Source: CBDDBU01 sp965226045
Lineage (GTDB): Bacteria > Pseudomonadota > Alphaproteobacteria > VGEJ01
Direction: 5' to 3'
Assembly (NCBI GenBank): GCA_965226045.1
Contig: CBDDBU010000022.1
Location: forward strand, 1 to 64,000
DNA: 64,000 nucleotides
Made by a program: the position numbers and the translations under genes. Under the pieces are notes generated by a model. That model worked only from the letters and a program-made list of their open reading frames with translations. It had not been told where the DNA came from and made no database searches. Shown here in pieces: positions 32,251 through 41,606 of the stretch (its first letter is position 1; every line of letters begins with the position of its first letter).

Positions 32251-34680
32251 TCAGATGTCGAGGTTGGTGACGTCGAGCGCGTGCGACTGGATGAAATTGC
32301 GCCGCGGTTCTACCACGTCGCCCATCAGCGTCTCGAACAAAGCGTCGGCCTCATCGGCATGGTTGACCGAAACTTGCAGCAGCGAACGCGCCTCGGGATC
32401 GACGGTGGTCTCCCACAGCTGTTCGGGGTTCATCTCACCGAGCCCCTTGTAGCGCTGCACCGACAGACCCTTGCGCCCGATCGCCAGCACCGCATCGAGA
32501 AGCTCGGTCGGCGAGCGTACCGCGACGTCTCCGCCGCGCCGGCGCAGCACTGCGGGGTGGGTGTAGACAAGCTGCAGTTCGGCCGCATGGGAATCGAGCT
32601 GGCGCGCCTCGGCGCTCCTGATGAGCGGCCCGTCGATGAGATGGACTTCCTCGTAGCCGCGCAGCGTCCGCGCCAAGCGCAGTCCCCCGTCGTCGGTCGG
32701 GGCGCCAACCCAGCCCCCGTCCGCGTTCAGCACGTTGAGCCGCTGGGCGACATAGGCGGCGGAGGCGCGGGCCTGCTCCTGATCGGCGAGGACCTCCGAG
32801 TTGAGCGCGCCGGCGATCGCCACCTGTTCGACGACCGGTTGGCTGTAGCGGCGGGCGATAGAACCAAGCACACGGCGAATGCGGCGGGCGGCCTCGACGA
32901 TCGCGCGCAGATCGGCGCCGGCCCGCTCGGGCCCCTGGCCTCCCTCCAACACCAACACCGCCCCGTCGAGGCCATCGGAGATGAGGAACTCCTCGAGCGC
33001 CTCGTCGTCCTTGAGGTACTTCTCGGCGCTGCCACGCTTGACCTTGTAAAGCGGCGGCTGGGCGATGTAGAGGTAGCCGGACTTGATGACCTCCGGCATC
33101 TGGCGATAGAAAAAGGTCAGCAACAACGTCCGGATGTGGGCGCCATCGACATCAGCGTCGGTCATGATGATAATGCGGTGGTAGCGCATCTTGGTGATGT
33201 CGAAGTCGTCGCGGCCGATGCCGGCGCCGAGCGCCGTGATGAGCGTGCCGATCTCGTTGGAGCCGAGAATGCGGTCGGCACGGGCCCGCTCGACGTTGAG
33301 AATCTTGCCGCGCAACGGCAACACCGCCTGGAAACGCCGGTCGCGGCCCTGCTTGGCCGAGCCGCCAGCCGAATCGCCCTCGACCAGGAACAACTCGCAG
33401 CGGGATGGGTCGCGCTCCTGACAATCGGCGAGTTTGCCGGGGAGATTGGCGATGTCCAGCGCGCCCTTGCGGCGCGTGAGTTCGCGCGCCTTGCGGGCCG
33501 CCTCGCGCGCCAGCGCCGCCTCAACCACCTTGGCGAGGATGGCGCGCGCCTCGCTGGGGTGCTCCTCGAGCCACTGCCCCAGCCGTTCGCTGACAAAGCC
33601 TTCGACGATCGGGCGAACCTCCGACGAGACCAATTTGTCCTTGGTCTGAGACGAGAACTTGGGATCCGGCACCTTGACCGAGAGGACGCCGGTCAGCCCC
33701 TCGCGTGCATCCTCGCCAGCGATCGTCACCTTGTCTTTCTTGCTCATGGCGCCGCTAGCGGCATAGGCGTTGATGGTACGGGTCAGGGCGGCGCGAAATC
33801 CGGCGAGGTGGGTGCCGCCGTCGCGCTGCGGGATGTTGTTGGTGAAGCACAGAACGTTCTCGTGGTAGCTGTCGTTCCACTGCAACGCGAGATCGACGAT
33901 GATCTGGTCGCGCTCCCCTTGAAGGGAGATGGCCGGCTTGTGGCACGCCGACTTGTTGCGATCGAGATAGGCCACGAAGGCTTCCACTCCCCCCTCGTAG
34001 TGCATCTCGGTCGCGCTGGTCTCGATGCCCCGGCCATCGGTCAGCAGGATGCGCACGCCGGGGTTGAGGAACGATAGTTCGCGCAACCTATGCTCAAGCG
34101 TCGCCAAGTTGAACTCTATGTTCGAGAACGTCCGCGGCGACGGCTCGAAGGTAATCTCGGTGCCAGTCCGCTCGCCGGACTCGCCGACCACCGCGAGCGA
34201 GCCGTCGGGCACGCCGTCATGGAAGGTGAGCGAATGCTCCTTGCCGGCGCGCCAGACGCGCAGCACCAACCGCTCGGAAAGCGCATTGACGACCGAGACG
34301 CCGACGCCGTGCAAGCCGCCCGACACCTTGTAGGAACTGCTGTCGAACTTCCCGCCTGCGTGCAGGTGGGTCATGATGACCTCGGCCGCCGAAACCCCTT
34401 CTTCCTCGTGAATCTCAGTCGGAATACCGCGCCCGTTGTCCAAGACCGTTACCGAGTCATCGGGATTGAGCGTGACCTCGACGCGGTCGCAATACCCGGC
34501 GAGCGCCTCGTCAATGGCGTTGTCGACCACCTCGTAGACCATGTGGTGTAGACCCGAGCCGTCCTCGGTGTCGCCGATGTACATGCCGGGGCGTTTGCGC
34601 ACGGCGTCGAGACCGCGCAATACCTTGATCGAATCGGCGCCGTAGTCGTCGGGCCCCGGCAGCTGCGCGTCAACGCTCAC
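32251..34680 (-). CDS. gyrB: DNA gyrase subunit B
   Basis: ATPase and TOPRIM subunit of DNA gyrase, 809 residues. The GHKL ATPase has RPGMYIGDTEDGSGLHHMVYEVVDN, DNGRGIPTEIH and GGLHGVGVSVVNAL; the TOPRIM domain has LVEGDSAGGSAKQGRDR and DADVDGAHIRTLLL; the C-terminal segment has RYKGLGEMNPEQLWETT. The GTG start at 34680 overlaps the recF stop as GTGA, so it is the last gene of the dnaN-recF-gyrB run. Confidence 0.98.
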   Translation of the reverse strand: MSVDAQLPGPDDYGADSIKVLRGLDAVRKRPGMYIGDTEDGSGLHHMVYEVVDNAIDEALAGYCDRVEVTLNPDDSVTVLDNGRGIPTEIHEEEGVSAAEVIMTHLHAGGKFDSSSYKVSGGLHGVGVSVVNALSERLVLRVWRAGKEHSLTFHDGVPDGSLAVVGESGERTGTEITFEPSPRTFSNIEFNLATLEHRLRELSFLNPGVRILLTDGRGIETSATEMHYEGGVEAFVAYLDRNKSACHKPAISLQGERDQIIVDLALQWNDSYHENVLCFTNNIPQRDGGTHLAGFRAALTRTINAYAASGAMSKKDKVTIAGEDAREGLTGVLSVKVPDPKFSSQTKDKLVSSEVRPIVEGFVSERLGQWLEEHPSEARAILAKVVEAALAREAARKARELTRRKGALDIANLPGKLADCQERDPSRCELFLVEGDSAGGSAKQGRDRRFQAVLPLRGKILNVERARADRILGSNEIGTLITALGAGIGRDDFDITKMRYHRIIIMTDADVDGAHIRTLLLTFFYRQMPEVIKSGYLYIAQPPLYKVKRGSAEKYLKDDEALEEFLISDGLDGAVLVLEGGQGPERAGADLRAIVEAARRIRRVLGSIARRYSQPVVEQVAIAGALNSEVLADQEQARASAAYVAQRLNVLNADGGWVGAPTDDGGLRLARTLRGYEEVHLIDGPLIRSAEARQLDSHAAELQLVYTHPAVLRRRGGDVAVRSPTELLDAVLAIGRKGLSVQRYKGLGEMNPEQLWETTVDPEARSLLQVSVNHADEADALFETLMGDVVEPRRNFIQSHALDVTNLDI

Positions 34681-35942
34681 GGGTAGAACCCCAGTTGGGG
34701 GCTGACGTGGCTCTCCTCCACGACCAGCCACTGGGCGCGCGCGCCGAGCGGCGCGAACAGGCGACGGTCGGTCCCGGTGAGCCAAGCCTGGACGCCAAGA
34801 TCGAGGAGCTCGGCGAACAGCGCCTCGCGGCGCACGGCGTCGAGGTGGGCGCCGATCTCGTCGAGCAGCAACAGCGGCGCGCTGCCATGACGCGCCGCAT
34901 GGAGGCGAGCATCGGCGAGCAGAATGTTGATCAACAGCGCTTTTTGCTCGCCGGTCGAGCACTGCGCCGCCGCCAACCCGGTCTCGCCATGGCTCACCAC
35001 GAGATCGCTGCGGTGCGGCCCCACCGCCGCGCCGCCCGCCGCTCCGTCGTGCGCCCGCGAAGCTTGAAGCGCGGCGCGGAAGCGGACCTCGGCATCCAAC
35101 GCCGAGCCGTCGCCGAGCCAGTTCTCGATCACGCCAACGATGGCGACGGCGGCGCGAGGGAACGGCCCTGTCGCGAAGCTCAACGCATTGGCGAGCCGCG
35201 CGGCGGCGTCGCGCCGGGCGACCGCGATGGCCACCCCGGTGGCGCTCATGGTTTCCTCGGCCGCGGCGATCCAAGCCACGTCCCGGACACCCTCGCGCAA
35301 CAGCCGCGCGCGCTGCCGCAATGCGCGCTCATACTCGTTGACCCGGCGGGCGTGCGAGGGGTCGAAGCCGAACACCAGCCGATCGAGAAAACGGCGACGC
35401 GGCGCGGCGGCGTCGACCAACAGACGGTCCATTCGCGGCGTCAGCCAGCGCATCGCCAGAACCTCGGCCAGCGCGCTCGCCCCGCGCGCCGGGCGGCCAT
35501 CGATCTTGACGATGCGCCGCTCGTCCGCGTCGTCGCCATTGAGGTGGGCGTTGCCGTTGGCGTCGTTGTGGCCCGCGCGCGTGGCGGCGACGCGCACGAG
35601 ACCGGTCCCGATGTCGTGGGGACCGCCGCGGCCACGCGCCTGGGCGGCGACCGCCCAGGGCCCCTCGGCCCCGATCCGACCGAGCTCGCCGAGCCGCGAG
35701 CGGCGCAGACCCCGGCCCGGCGCCAGCATCGATATCGCCTCCAGCAAGTTGGTCTTGCCGGCGCCGTTGGGTCCGGTCAATACGACTGGCCGATCGTCGA
35801 CCAGCAGGCGCTGGCCGCGGTAGGAGCGAAAGTCGGTCAGCGTTAGCCTTACCACGGCGTCGCGCCGGGGCGTCGGATCGCTACTCGCGACCATGGGCCG
35901 CGCCGGCGCGCTGGTGCTGTTTGCGGAATGCGTCGTGTTCAA
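34677..35942 (-). CDS. recF: DNA replication and repair protein RecF
   Basis: SMC-like ATPase that helps load RecA at gaps. Walker A is GPNGAGKTNLLEAIS, preceded by LTLTDFRSYRGQRL; the Q-loop/signature region has STGEQKALLINILLA, and Walker B is LLLLDEIGAHLD. It is 421 residues with the ATG at 35942, including a low-complexity N-terminal stretch of about 30 residues before the conserved part. A later start such as ATG at 35894 (MVASSDPTP) is equally possible. It sits between dnaN (38 bp) and gyrB (4-nt overlap). Confidence 0.95.
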   Translation of the reverse strand: MNTTHSANSTSAPARPMVASSDPTPRRDAVVRLTLTDFRSYRGQRLLVDDRPVVLTGPNGAGKTNLLEAISMLAPGRGLRRSRLGELGRIGAEGPWAVAAQARGRGGPHDIGTGLVRVAATRAGHNDANGNAHLNGDDADERRIVKIDGRPARGASALAEVLAMRWLTPRMDRLLVDAAAPRRRFLDRLVFGFDPSHARRVNEYERALRQRARLLREGVRDVAWIAAAEETMSATGVAIAVARRDAAARLANALSFATGPFPRAAVAIVGVIENWLGDGSALDAEVRFRAALQASRAHDGAAGGAAVGPHRSDLVVSHGETGLAAAQCSTGEQKALLINILLADARLHAARHGSAPLLLLDEIGAHLDAVRREALFAELLDLGVQAWLTGTDRRLFAPLGARAQWLVVEESHVSPQLGFYP

Positions 35943-35980
35943 ATCCTAGGGTCCAGCTGGGTAGATTGGATGGATGCGAT

Positions 35981-37099
35981 TCAGACCCGCATCGGCATCA
36001 ACACATAGAGCGCACCCGGATCGGAAGCGTCCTCTATGAGCATCGGTGAAATCGAGTCGGCAAAGAGCATCCTCAGCTTTTCGTCATCGATCTGGCGCGC
36101 GATTTCCAACAGATAGCGGGCGTTGAACCCGACCTCCAGCGCCTCGCCCGCATAAACGACGGGCACGTTTTCGTTGGCGCTGCCGCTCTCGGGGCTGGCG
36201 GCCGACACCACCAGCGCGCCATCATCGAGACTAAGCTTGACGGCCCGCGAGGTTTCGGTGGCGATCGTCGATACGCGGTCGACGGCCTCGGCGAACGCGC
36301 CGGTCTCGACCTCGAGAGACTTGTCGTTGTTCTCGGGTATCACGCGCTCGTAGTCGGGGAAGGTGCCGTCGATCAGCTTGCTGGTGAGAACCGCAGCGCC
36401 AAAGGCAAAGCGAATGCGCGTCTCGGAAACCGCGATCGCCACCGCCCCCTCGCCCTGGTCGATGAGCTTGCGTACCTCTTGGACGGCCTTGCGCGGAATG
36501 ATGATGGCGGGCAGCGCCGCCGCGCCCTCGGGCAGCGGCATCTCGACCTTGGCCAGCCGATGGCCGTCGGTGGCGACCGATCGCAACATCGCCACGCCAT
36601 CGCGCTCGGCCCGGTGAATATGGATGCCGTTGAGATAGTAGCGCGTCTCCTCGGTGGAAATGGCGAACCGCGTCTTGTCAATCAGGCGCTTGAGATCGGC
36701 GGTCGCCAGCTCGAACTCAACCGGCAACTCGCCTTCGCTGATGACCGGAAAATCCTCGCGCGGCAAGCACGGCAGCGAGAACTCCGAGCGTCCGGCGCGC
36801 AGGCTGAGCCGCTCCCCTTCGCCATCCTGAAAGAACTCGATTTGAGCGCCGACAGGCAACTTGCGCACGATGTCGTACAGCATATGCGCGGGCGTCGTGG
36901 TGCCGCCGCCGCGCTCGACCTCGGCCGGCACGCTCTCGCACAGCGCGAGATCGAGATTTGTCGCGGCGAGACTGAGGTGACCCCCGGCGGCTACGAACTC
37001 GACGTTCGACAGAATCGGGATAGTGTTGCGCCGCTCAACGACACTTTGGATGTGTCCGAGCGATGAGAGGAGCGCGGCGCGTTCGAGCGTCAGTTTCAT
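35981..37099 (-). CDS. dnaN: DNA polymerase III subunit beta (sliding clamp)
   Basis: Ring-shaped processivity clamp of 372 residues with three repeated domains. MKLTLERAALLSSLGHIQSVVERRNTIPILSNV is the standard start, and YLLEIARQIDDEKLRM and the C-terminal VLMPMRV form the peptide-binding pocket region. It lies 182 bp downstream of dnaA in the same direction, in the conserved order dnaA-dnaN-recF-gyrB. Confidence 0.98.
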   Translation of the reverse strand: MKLTLERAALLSSLGHIQSVVERRNTIPILSNVEFVAAGGHLSLAATNLDLALCESVPAEVERGGGTTTPAHMLYDIVRKLPVGAQIEFFQDGEGERLSLRAGRSEFSLPCLPREDFPVISEGELPVEFELATADLKRLIDKTRFAISTEETRYYLNGIHIHRAERDGVAMLRSVATDGHRLAKVEMPLPEGAAALPAIIIPRKAVQEVRKLIDQGEGAVAIAVSETRIRFAFGAAVLTSKLIDGTFPDYERVIPENNDKSLEVETGAFAEAVDRVSTIATETSRAVKLSLDDGALVVSAASPESGSANENVPVVYAGEALEVGFNARYLLEIARQIDDEKLRMLFADSISPMLIEDASDPGALYVLMPMRV

Positions 37100-37281
37100 C
37101 GGATTCGTCGCGAATGTTCAGGGCTTGCGCCGACCACGTCCAGGGTGCGAGCCGTCGGCTCGACCCCTATTTGATGGCGTGCATCAACCCGTTCGGAAAC
37201 AGGGATTTGGTGGCGTGAATACTACCAGAGTCCGCACGGTACGGCACGGACTTTGAGCGCCGCCAATCGCCGCCCGCCCGC
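37100..37281. other. dnaA-dnaN intergenic region
   Basis: The 182 bp between the dnaA stop and the dnaN start contain no gene. Two short related stretches, TGATGGCGTGCATCAA and TTGGTGGCGTGAATAC, are visible. A separate dnaN promoter may lie here. Confidence 0.4.
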
Positions 37282-38706
37282 TCAGCCTGAGATCGTCCGG
37301 CGCAGCAGTTCGACATCCTCGAAGATGCCCGCGTCCTCGCCGCACAGCTGCTCGACCTTGCGAACCGCGTGCATCACCGTGGTGTGGTCGCGACCGCCGA
37401 ACTTGCGCCCGATCTCCGGCAGCGAGCGCGAGGTGAGCTGCTTGGCCAGATACATCGCGACCTGACGGGGCCGGGCCACGGCCCGCGCGCGGCGCGCCGA
37501 ATGCATGTCGGCGAGACGAATGTTGTAGTGGGCGGCGACGCGTTTTTGAATATCGTCGATCGTCACGCGCCGGTCGTTCGCCCGCAATAGATCGCTCAAG
37601 ACCTCGTGAGTCATTTCGACCGTGATCGCGCGGCCCACCAGCGTCGAATACGCGATGACTCGGTTGAGCGCGCCTTCCAGCTCGCGCACGTTGGACGAGA
37701 TGCGGTGGGCCAGGAACTCGATGACCCGTCGCGGCACGTCGGCCGCATGGGCAAGTACAATCTTCGATTGCAAAATGCCAAGCCGAAGCTCGTAATCGGT
37801 AGCATGAATGTCGGCGACCAAGCCCCACCCCAGCCGCGAGCGCAGCCGCTCCTCCATGCCGTCGAGGTCCGAGGGCGAGCGATCTCCCGAGATGACGACT
37901 TGGCGGTTCCGATCGACCAGTGCGTTGAAGGTGTGGAAGAACTCCTCCTGGGTCGAGTCCTTACCGCTAATGAACTGGACATCGTCGATCATCAGTACGT
38001 CGACCGTGCGGAATTGGTGCTTGAAGGACATCACGTCCTTGAAGCGCAGCGCGCGGACGAACTGGTACATGAACTTCTCGGCCGACAGGTAGATGACCTT
38101 GCGCTCCGGACGATGGGCGCGGATGTCAGCGGCGATGGCGTGCATCAGATGGGTCTTGCCCAGCCCGACGCCGCCGTAGATGAACAGCGGGTTGAAGAGC
38201 ACCTCGTCGGAACTGGCCGCCCGCCGGGCCGCCGCGTAGGCGAGTTCGTTGGGCTTGCCGACCACGAAATTCTCGAACGTATAGCGGGGATCGAGCGGCG
38301 CGCTGACATCGCCAAGGGGTCCCTTGTCGGCGCTCGAGACCGCGATACCAGGGGCGACATTTGGGGCGGTAACAGAGGTGGCCGCCGGCGCCGGTGCGTC
38401 TTCCGCCCGAACCTTCGCGGGCGGGCCGCCCGGCCGGCACGGCCCAATGTCGATATCGAGCGACTGCAGCTCGGGATAGACGCCGCGCCATAGCGCCCGG
38501 ATGCGATCGGCATAGTGGGTCCGGACCCAATCGCGCATGAAGCGGGTCGGGGCCGTCACGGTGATGCGCCCCTCGTTCACGCCCGCCAGGGTCAGCGGCT
38601 TCAGCCAGCTGTTGAAAGCGGCGTCGCCGAACTCGGAGCGAAGGTTGCCGCGGATCTGGTCCCAGTCGGCCTCCGCCCGGATCGGGCCCCGTGCGTCCTC
38701 AGACAT
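37282..38706 (-). CDS. dnaA: Chromosomal replication initiator protein DnaA
   Basis: AAA+ initiator that melts oriC, 474 residues. Domain I is at about 1-85, a Pro/Ala-rich linker domain II at about 95-140, and the AAA+ domain has FVVGKPNELAYAAARR, Walker A GGVGLGKTHLMHAI and Walker B VLMIDDVQFI. Domain IV has the DNA-binding signature GGRDHTTVMHAVRKVE. It is the first gene of the replication block. The 491-bp gap to rpsT upstream probably carries its promoter. Confidence 0.98.
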   Translation of the reverse strand: MSEDARGPIRAEADWDQIRGNLRSEFGDAAFNSWLKPLTLAGVNEGRITVTAPTRFMRDWVRTHYADRIRALWRGVYPELQSLDIDIGPCRPGGPPAKVRAEDAPAPAATSVTAPNVAPGIAVSSADKGPLGDVSAPLDPRYTFENFVVGKPNELAYAAARRAASSDEVLFNPLFIYGGVGLGKTHLMHAIAADIRAHRPERKVIYLSAEKFMYQFVRALRFKDVMSFKHQFRTVDVLMIDDVQFISGKDSTQEEFFHTFNALVDRNRQVVISGDRSPSDLDGMEERLRSRLGWGLVADIHATDYELRLGILQSKIVLAHAADVPRRVIEFLAHRISSNVRELEGALNRVIAYSTLVGRAITVEMTHEVLSDLLRANDRRVTIDDIQKRVAAHYNIRLADMHSARRARAVARPRQVAMYLAKQLTSRSLPEIGRKFGGRDHTTVMHAVRKVEQLCGEDAGIFEDVELLRRTISG

Positions 38707-39197
38707 CTATCAGTGGCCCTCCACGACCGCCGCCCGCGTGATATCGCCGGCCCACGCCAGCCGGCCGGCGGCGGATGAGAGCGCACGGCGGTAGCGGCGT
38801 TTCTGAGTTGTGGAAAGTAAAATGAACCTCACCAAGCCATCATACCGATGTACTCCGCGAGGGGATTATTATGTCGGTGTAGCCAAACCAATAGCCCACT
38901 ACCGCCATGACCGGCGTAAACCTCCCCCTGAAGGATCCCTGGACCGTCCGGCCCACGAAATTACTATAGGAATACTTGCCGTTTGTTGGTTCGCGAGTTT
39001 TTCCCGCACAGCCACAGTAATGTCACCCCGGCCCTGGCGCAACAGGACCGAATAGAGAACTCGCGAACATTCGAGGCCGTCTGTGGTAAATGGACCGATC
39101 GGCCACAAGATGTGGGGGCCGACCGGCCCGCCGCAAGAGAACCGCCCCGCCGACCCGGTCGGGTGCGCGTCAGGGCGGCGCCGGGGGTCGGGTCGCG
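38707..39197. other. Long dnaA upstream region with inverted repeat and DnaA-box-like sites
   Basis: This is the longest gene-free stretch outside the repeats, and its middle part (about 38.8-39.1 kb) is less GC-rich than its surroundings. It holds a perfect 11-bp inverted repeat GTTCGCGAGTT (38989-38999) with AACTCGCGAAC (39058-39068). TGTGGAAAG at 38809-38817 is one base from the DnaA-box variant TTTTCCACA read on the other strand, and TGTGGTAAA at about 39082 is weaker. A small stem CCACA-AGA-TGTGG is at 39103-39115. It may be the dnaA promoter and autoregulation region, or possibly part of an origin. Confidence 0.45.
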
Positions 39198-39461
39198 TTA
39201 GGAGATCGCGTTGACCCGTGCGGCCATGCGCGAGACTTTGCGCGATGCGGTGTTGCGCTTAATCACGCCGCGATTAGCCCCCCGCATGATCTCCGGTTCG
39301 GCCGCCCGCAGCGCCGCGCGGGCCACATCTTGGTCGCCGCCGGCAACGGCTTCCTCGACCTTCTTCATAAGGCCGCGAACGCGGCTAACCCGCATCCGAT
39401 TGATGGCGGTGCGGCGTAGATTGCGGCGAATTCGCTTGAGCGCTGATTTGTGATGAGCCAT
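39198..39461 (-). CDS. rpsT: 30S ribosomal protein S20
   Basis: Small basic ribosomal protein of 87 residues, with the family start MAHHKSALKRIRRNLRR and the conserved GVIKRNTASRKVSRMAARV end. The ATG at 39461 is chosen over an upstream ATG because MAHHKSA is the universal start. It lies upstream of dnaA, a common placement in alphaproteobacteria. Confidence 0.97.
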   Translation of the reverse strand: MAHHKSALKRIRRNLRRTAINRMRVSRVRGLMKKVEEAVAGGDQDVARAALRAAEPEIMRGANRGVIKRNTASRKVSRMAARVNAIS

Positions 39462-39533
39462 GCCAACTCCGGTGGGGTCGGCGCGCCTTATATCGCCAGC
39501 GCGCCGGTCAGTCAACCACCCGGCGCGGGCGGG

Positions 39534-39917
39534 TCACCCATCGTCGCCGTGTTTGGGCGCGATCGAATAGCGCACGCGGACGCCCTCATCGCCCTCGGTC
39601 AGCGTGAGAACTAGGGTCTCGCCCTCACGGACAAACCGTAAATCGCCAGCCGTGACCCAGCCAAGCTCGGGCAACGTCGTCCGATAAAAGCGCTGGACCT
39701 CGCCGACAGTGACAGCCCCGAGGGCCGTCGCCTCGACGATGCGGCCATCGGGCTTGTCAAAGACGATCGTGACGTCGCGCACCTCGTGCAGTCCGGCCAT
39801 CAGCGGTAAATCCTCGAGGCCAGCGATAAAGCGCTCGTCGCTGGACGCCATGGTGGCGATCAGGGCCATCACGGCGACCAGAGCCACCAGCGCGGGCGCG
39901 CAGAGCATCCGGCCCAT
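39534..39917 (-). CDS. Hypothetical secreted or membrane-anchored protein downstream of mutM
   Basis: A 127-residue protein I cannot assign. It has a hydrophobic segment at about 5-25 (CAPALVALVAVMALIATMAS), either a signal peptide or an anchor, followed by a soluble domain with DLPLMAGLHEVRDVTIVFDKPDGRIVEATALG and LTLTEGDEGVRVRYSI. The ATG at 39917 is chosen because it overlaps the mutM stop in TGATG, typical of coupled genes; an in-frame ATG lies upstream inside mutM. It may be a small periplasmic protein conserved beside mutM in related bacteria. Confidence 0.6.
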   Translation of the reverse strand: MGRMLCAPALVALVAVMALIATMASSDERFIAGLEDLPLMAGLHEVRDVTIVFDKPDGRIVEATALGAVTVGEVQRFYRTTLPELGWVTAGDLRFVREGETLVLTLTEGDEGVRVRYSIAPKHGDDG

Positions 39918-40744
39918 CAGCGCTGGCGCCTGGCGCATAGGAATGTCGACCGGCCGCCCTGGACGATGCGCCGCACGCCATGGGTGCAATCGCAGCCGGG
40001 GCAGGGCTGGCCTTCGCGATCGTAGACCGCGAAGGCGTGTTGAAAGTAGCCGAGCTCGCCGGAGGTCTGGACGTAATCGCGCAGGGTCGAACCACCGGCC
40101 CGGATCGCCTCGTCGAGTACGGTCCGAATGGCGCTCGCCAGCCGTTCGGCGCGGAGGCCCGTGACCGACCGCGCCAGGCGACGTGGTGAGATGCCGGCGC
40201 GGAACAGCGCTTCGCAGGCATAAATGTTGCCGATCCCCGCAACCACCGTCTGGTCGAGGAGCGCCGACTTGATGGCCACCCTTCGGTCGCGCAATAGCGC
40301 CGCCAGCGCCGGGCCGGAAAAGGCATTGCCGAGCGGTTCGGGGCCGAGCCTGCGCAGCAGGCGGTGGCTATCGATCTGGTCCTCGCGCGCCAGGGTCATC
40401 AGCCCGAAGCGGCGCGCGTCGTGGTAGGTCATGGTGGTGCCATCGTCGAAATCAACGACGACATGATCGTGCGGCCCGGCAGGGCTCGCGCCGGTCGAGA
40501 TGACGAGCCGACCCGACATGCCGAGATGGACGATGAGGACCAATCCCCCGTCCAGCACGATGAGAATGTACTTGGCGCGACGGGCGATCCGCGCGACCCG
40601 CTGGCCTTCGAGACGCGCGGCGAATCGCCGCGGGAACGGAATCCGCAGATTGGCGCGGCGCTGGGCCACGGCTCGAATCGTTAGCCCGGGAAGCTTTTGG
40701 GCGAGGCCCCGGCACACGGTCTCGACTTCGGGCAACTCGGGCAT
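39917..40744 (-). CDS. mutM: Formamidopyrimidine-DNA glycosylase (Fpg) with altered zinc finger
   Basis: Bifunctional glycosylase/AP lyase that removes 8-oxoguanine. The catalytic Pro-Glu start MPELPEVETVCRGL is intact, as are the Lys in HLGMSGRL and the helix-two-turn-helix region GIGNIYACEALFRAGI. The zinc finger is unusual: CPGCDCTHGVRRIVQGGRSTFLCARR, where the last Cys of the usual C-x2-C-x16-C-x2-C is Arg273 (CGC; one base from TGC). C253 or H255 could offer other ligands. The enzyme is otherwise full length at 275 residues. Confidence 0.93.
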   Translation of the reverse strand: MPELPEVETVCRGLAQKLPGLTIRAVAQRRANLRIPFPRRFAARLEGQRVARIARRAKYILIVLDGGLVLIVHLGMSGRLVISTGASPAGPHDHVVVDFDDGTTMTYHDARRFGLMTLAREDQIDSHRLLRRLGPEPLGNAFSGPALAALLRDRRVAIKSALLDQTVVAGIGNIYACEALFRAGISPRRLARSVTGLRAERLASAIRTVLDEAIRAGGSTLRDYVQTSGELGYFQHAFAVYDREGQPCPGCDCTHGVRRIVQGGRSTFLCARRQR

Positions 40745-40789
40745 GGCCCGAGCCTAGCCCGAACCAGGGGCCTGGGCTATCTTCAGGCC

Positions 40790-41590
40790 ATGCCCGCCCG
40801 ATCCGATCGACCGAGGCCGGAGGCCGGTGCGGCGTGGACCCGCTTCGGCGAACGCGTGGTGCCGGCCCAGGCCAAGGCGCGGCTGGTGCACGACGTGTTC
40901 GACAATGTCGCGCCGCGCTACGACCTGATGAACGATCTGATGAGCGCGGGCATTCATCGCCTGTGGAAGGACCGATTGGTCGCGTGGCTTAACCCGCGGC
41001 CGCCGATGCGCATTCTGGATGTGGCCGGCGGCACGGGTGATGTGGCGCTTCGCCTGCACCGTAGGTTGCGGAACCGAGGGACGGCGCGGGCGCGGGGCGG
41101 ACAGGTCGTCGTCTGCGACATCAACGCGGCGATGTTGGAGATTGGCCGAGATCGGGCCTTCGACGACGGGGTGGTCGGGAGGATCGAGTGGGTCTGCGGC
41201 GATGCCGAGGCGCTGCCCTGGCCGACCGCCGCCTTCGACGCCTACACCATCGCCTTCGGCATCCGCAACGTGACCGATTTGCCACGCGCCCTGGCCGAGG
41301 CGCGGCGCGTCCTCAAACCCGGCGGGCGCTTCCTGTGCCTTGAGTTCAGCCGACCGGCGACGCCCGGCGTCGAGCCGCTGTACGAGGCCTACGCGCGCCA
41401 CGTGCTGCCCCGGATCGGCGAACTGGTGACCGGCCACGGCGAGGCCTATCGATATCTGGTCGAAAGCATCCGCCACTTCCCCGATCAGGAGGCGTTCGCC
41501 GACCTGGTGCGCGAGGCGGGGCTCGGGCGGGTGCGCTATCGCAATCTCTCGGGCGGCATCGCGGCGCTCCACTCGGCCTGGCGCCTATAG
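40790..41590 (+). CDS. ubiE: Demethylmenaquinone/2-methoxy-6-polyprenyl-1,4-benzoquinol methyltransferase UbiE
   Basis: SAM-dependent C-methyltransferase of ubiquinone/menaquinone synthesis. VHDVFDNVAPRYDLMNDLMSAGIHRLWKD is the family start, the SAM loop is LDVAGGTGDVAL, and FGIRNVTDLPRALAEARRVLKPGG is the second UbiE signature; it ends SGGIAALHSAWRL. The ATG at 40790 gives 266 residues. It diverges from mutM and is followed by ubiB after a palindromic repeat. Confidence 0.96.
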   Translation: MPARSDRPRPEAGAAWTRFGERVVPAQAKARLVHDVFDNVAPRYDLMNDLMSAGIHRLWKDRLVAWLNPRPPMRILDVAGGTGDVALRLHRRLRNRGTARARGGQVVVCDINAAMLEIGRDRAFDDGVVGRIEWVCGDAEALPWPTAAFDAYTIAFGIRNVTDLPRALAEARRVLKPGGRFLCLEFSRPATPGVEPLYEAYARHVLPRIGELVTGHGEAYRYLVESIRHFPDQEAFADLVREAGLGRVRYRNLSGGIAALHSAWRL

Positions 41591-41606
41591 TGCGCCGCCG
41601 CCCATG

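Noticed and set aside
39082..39115. oriC at the rpsT-dnaA gap
   Set aside because: Only weak DnaA boxes are present and no AT-rich melting element; parS lies 36 kb away. Kept only as a hypothesis in the findings.
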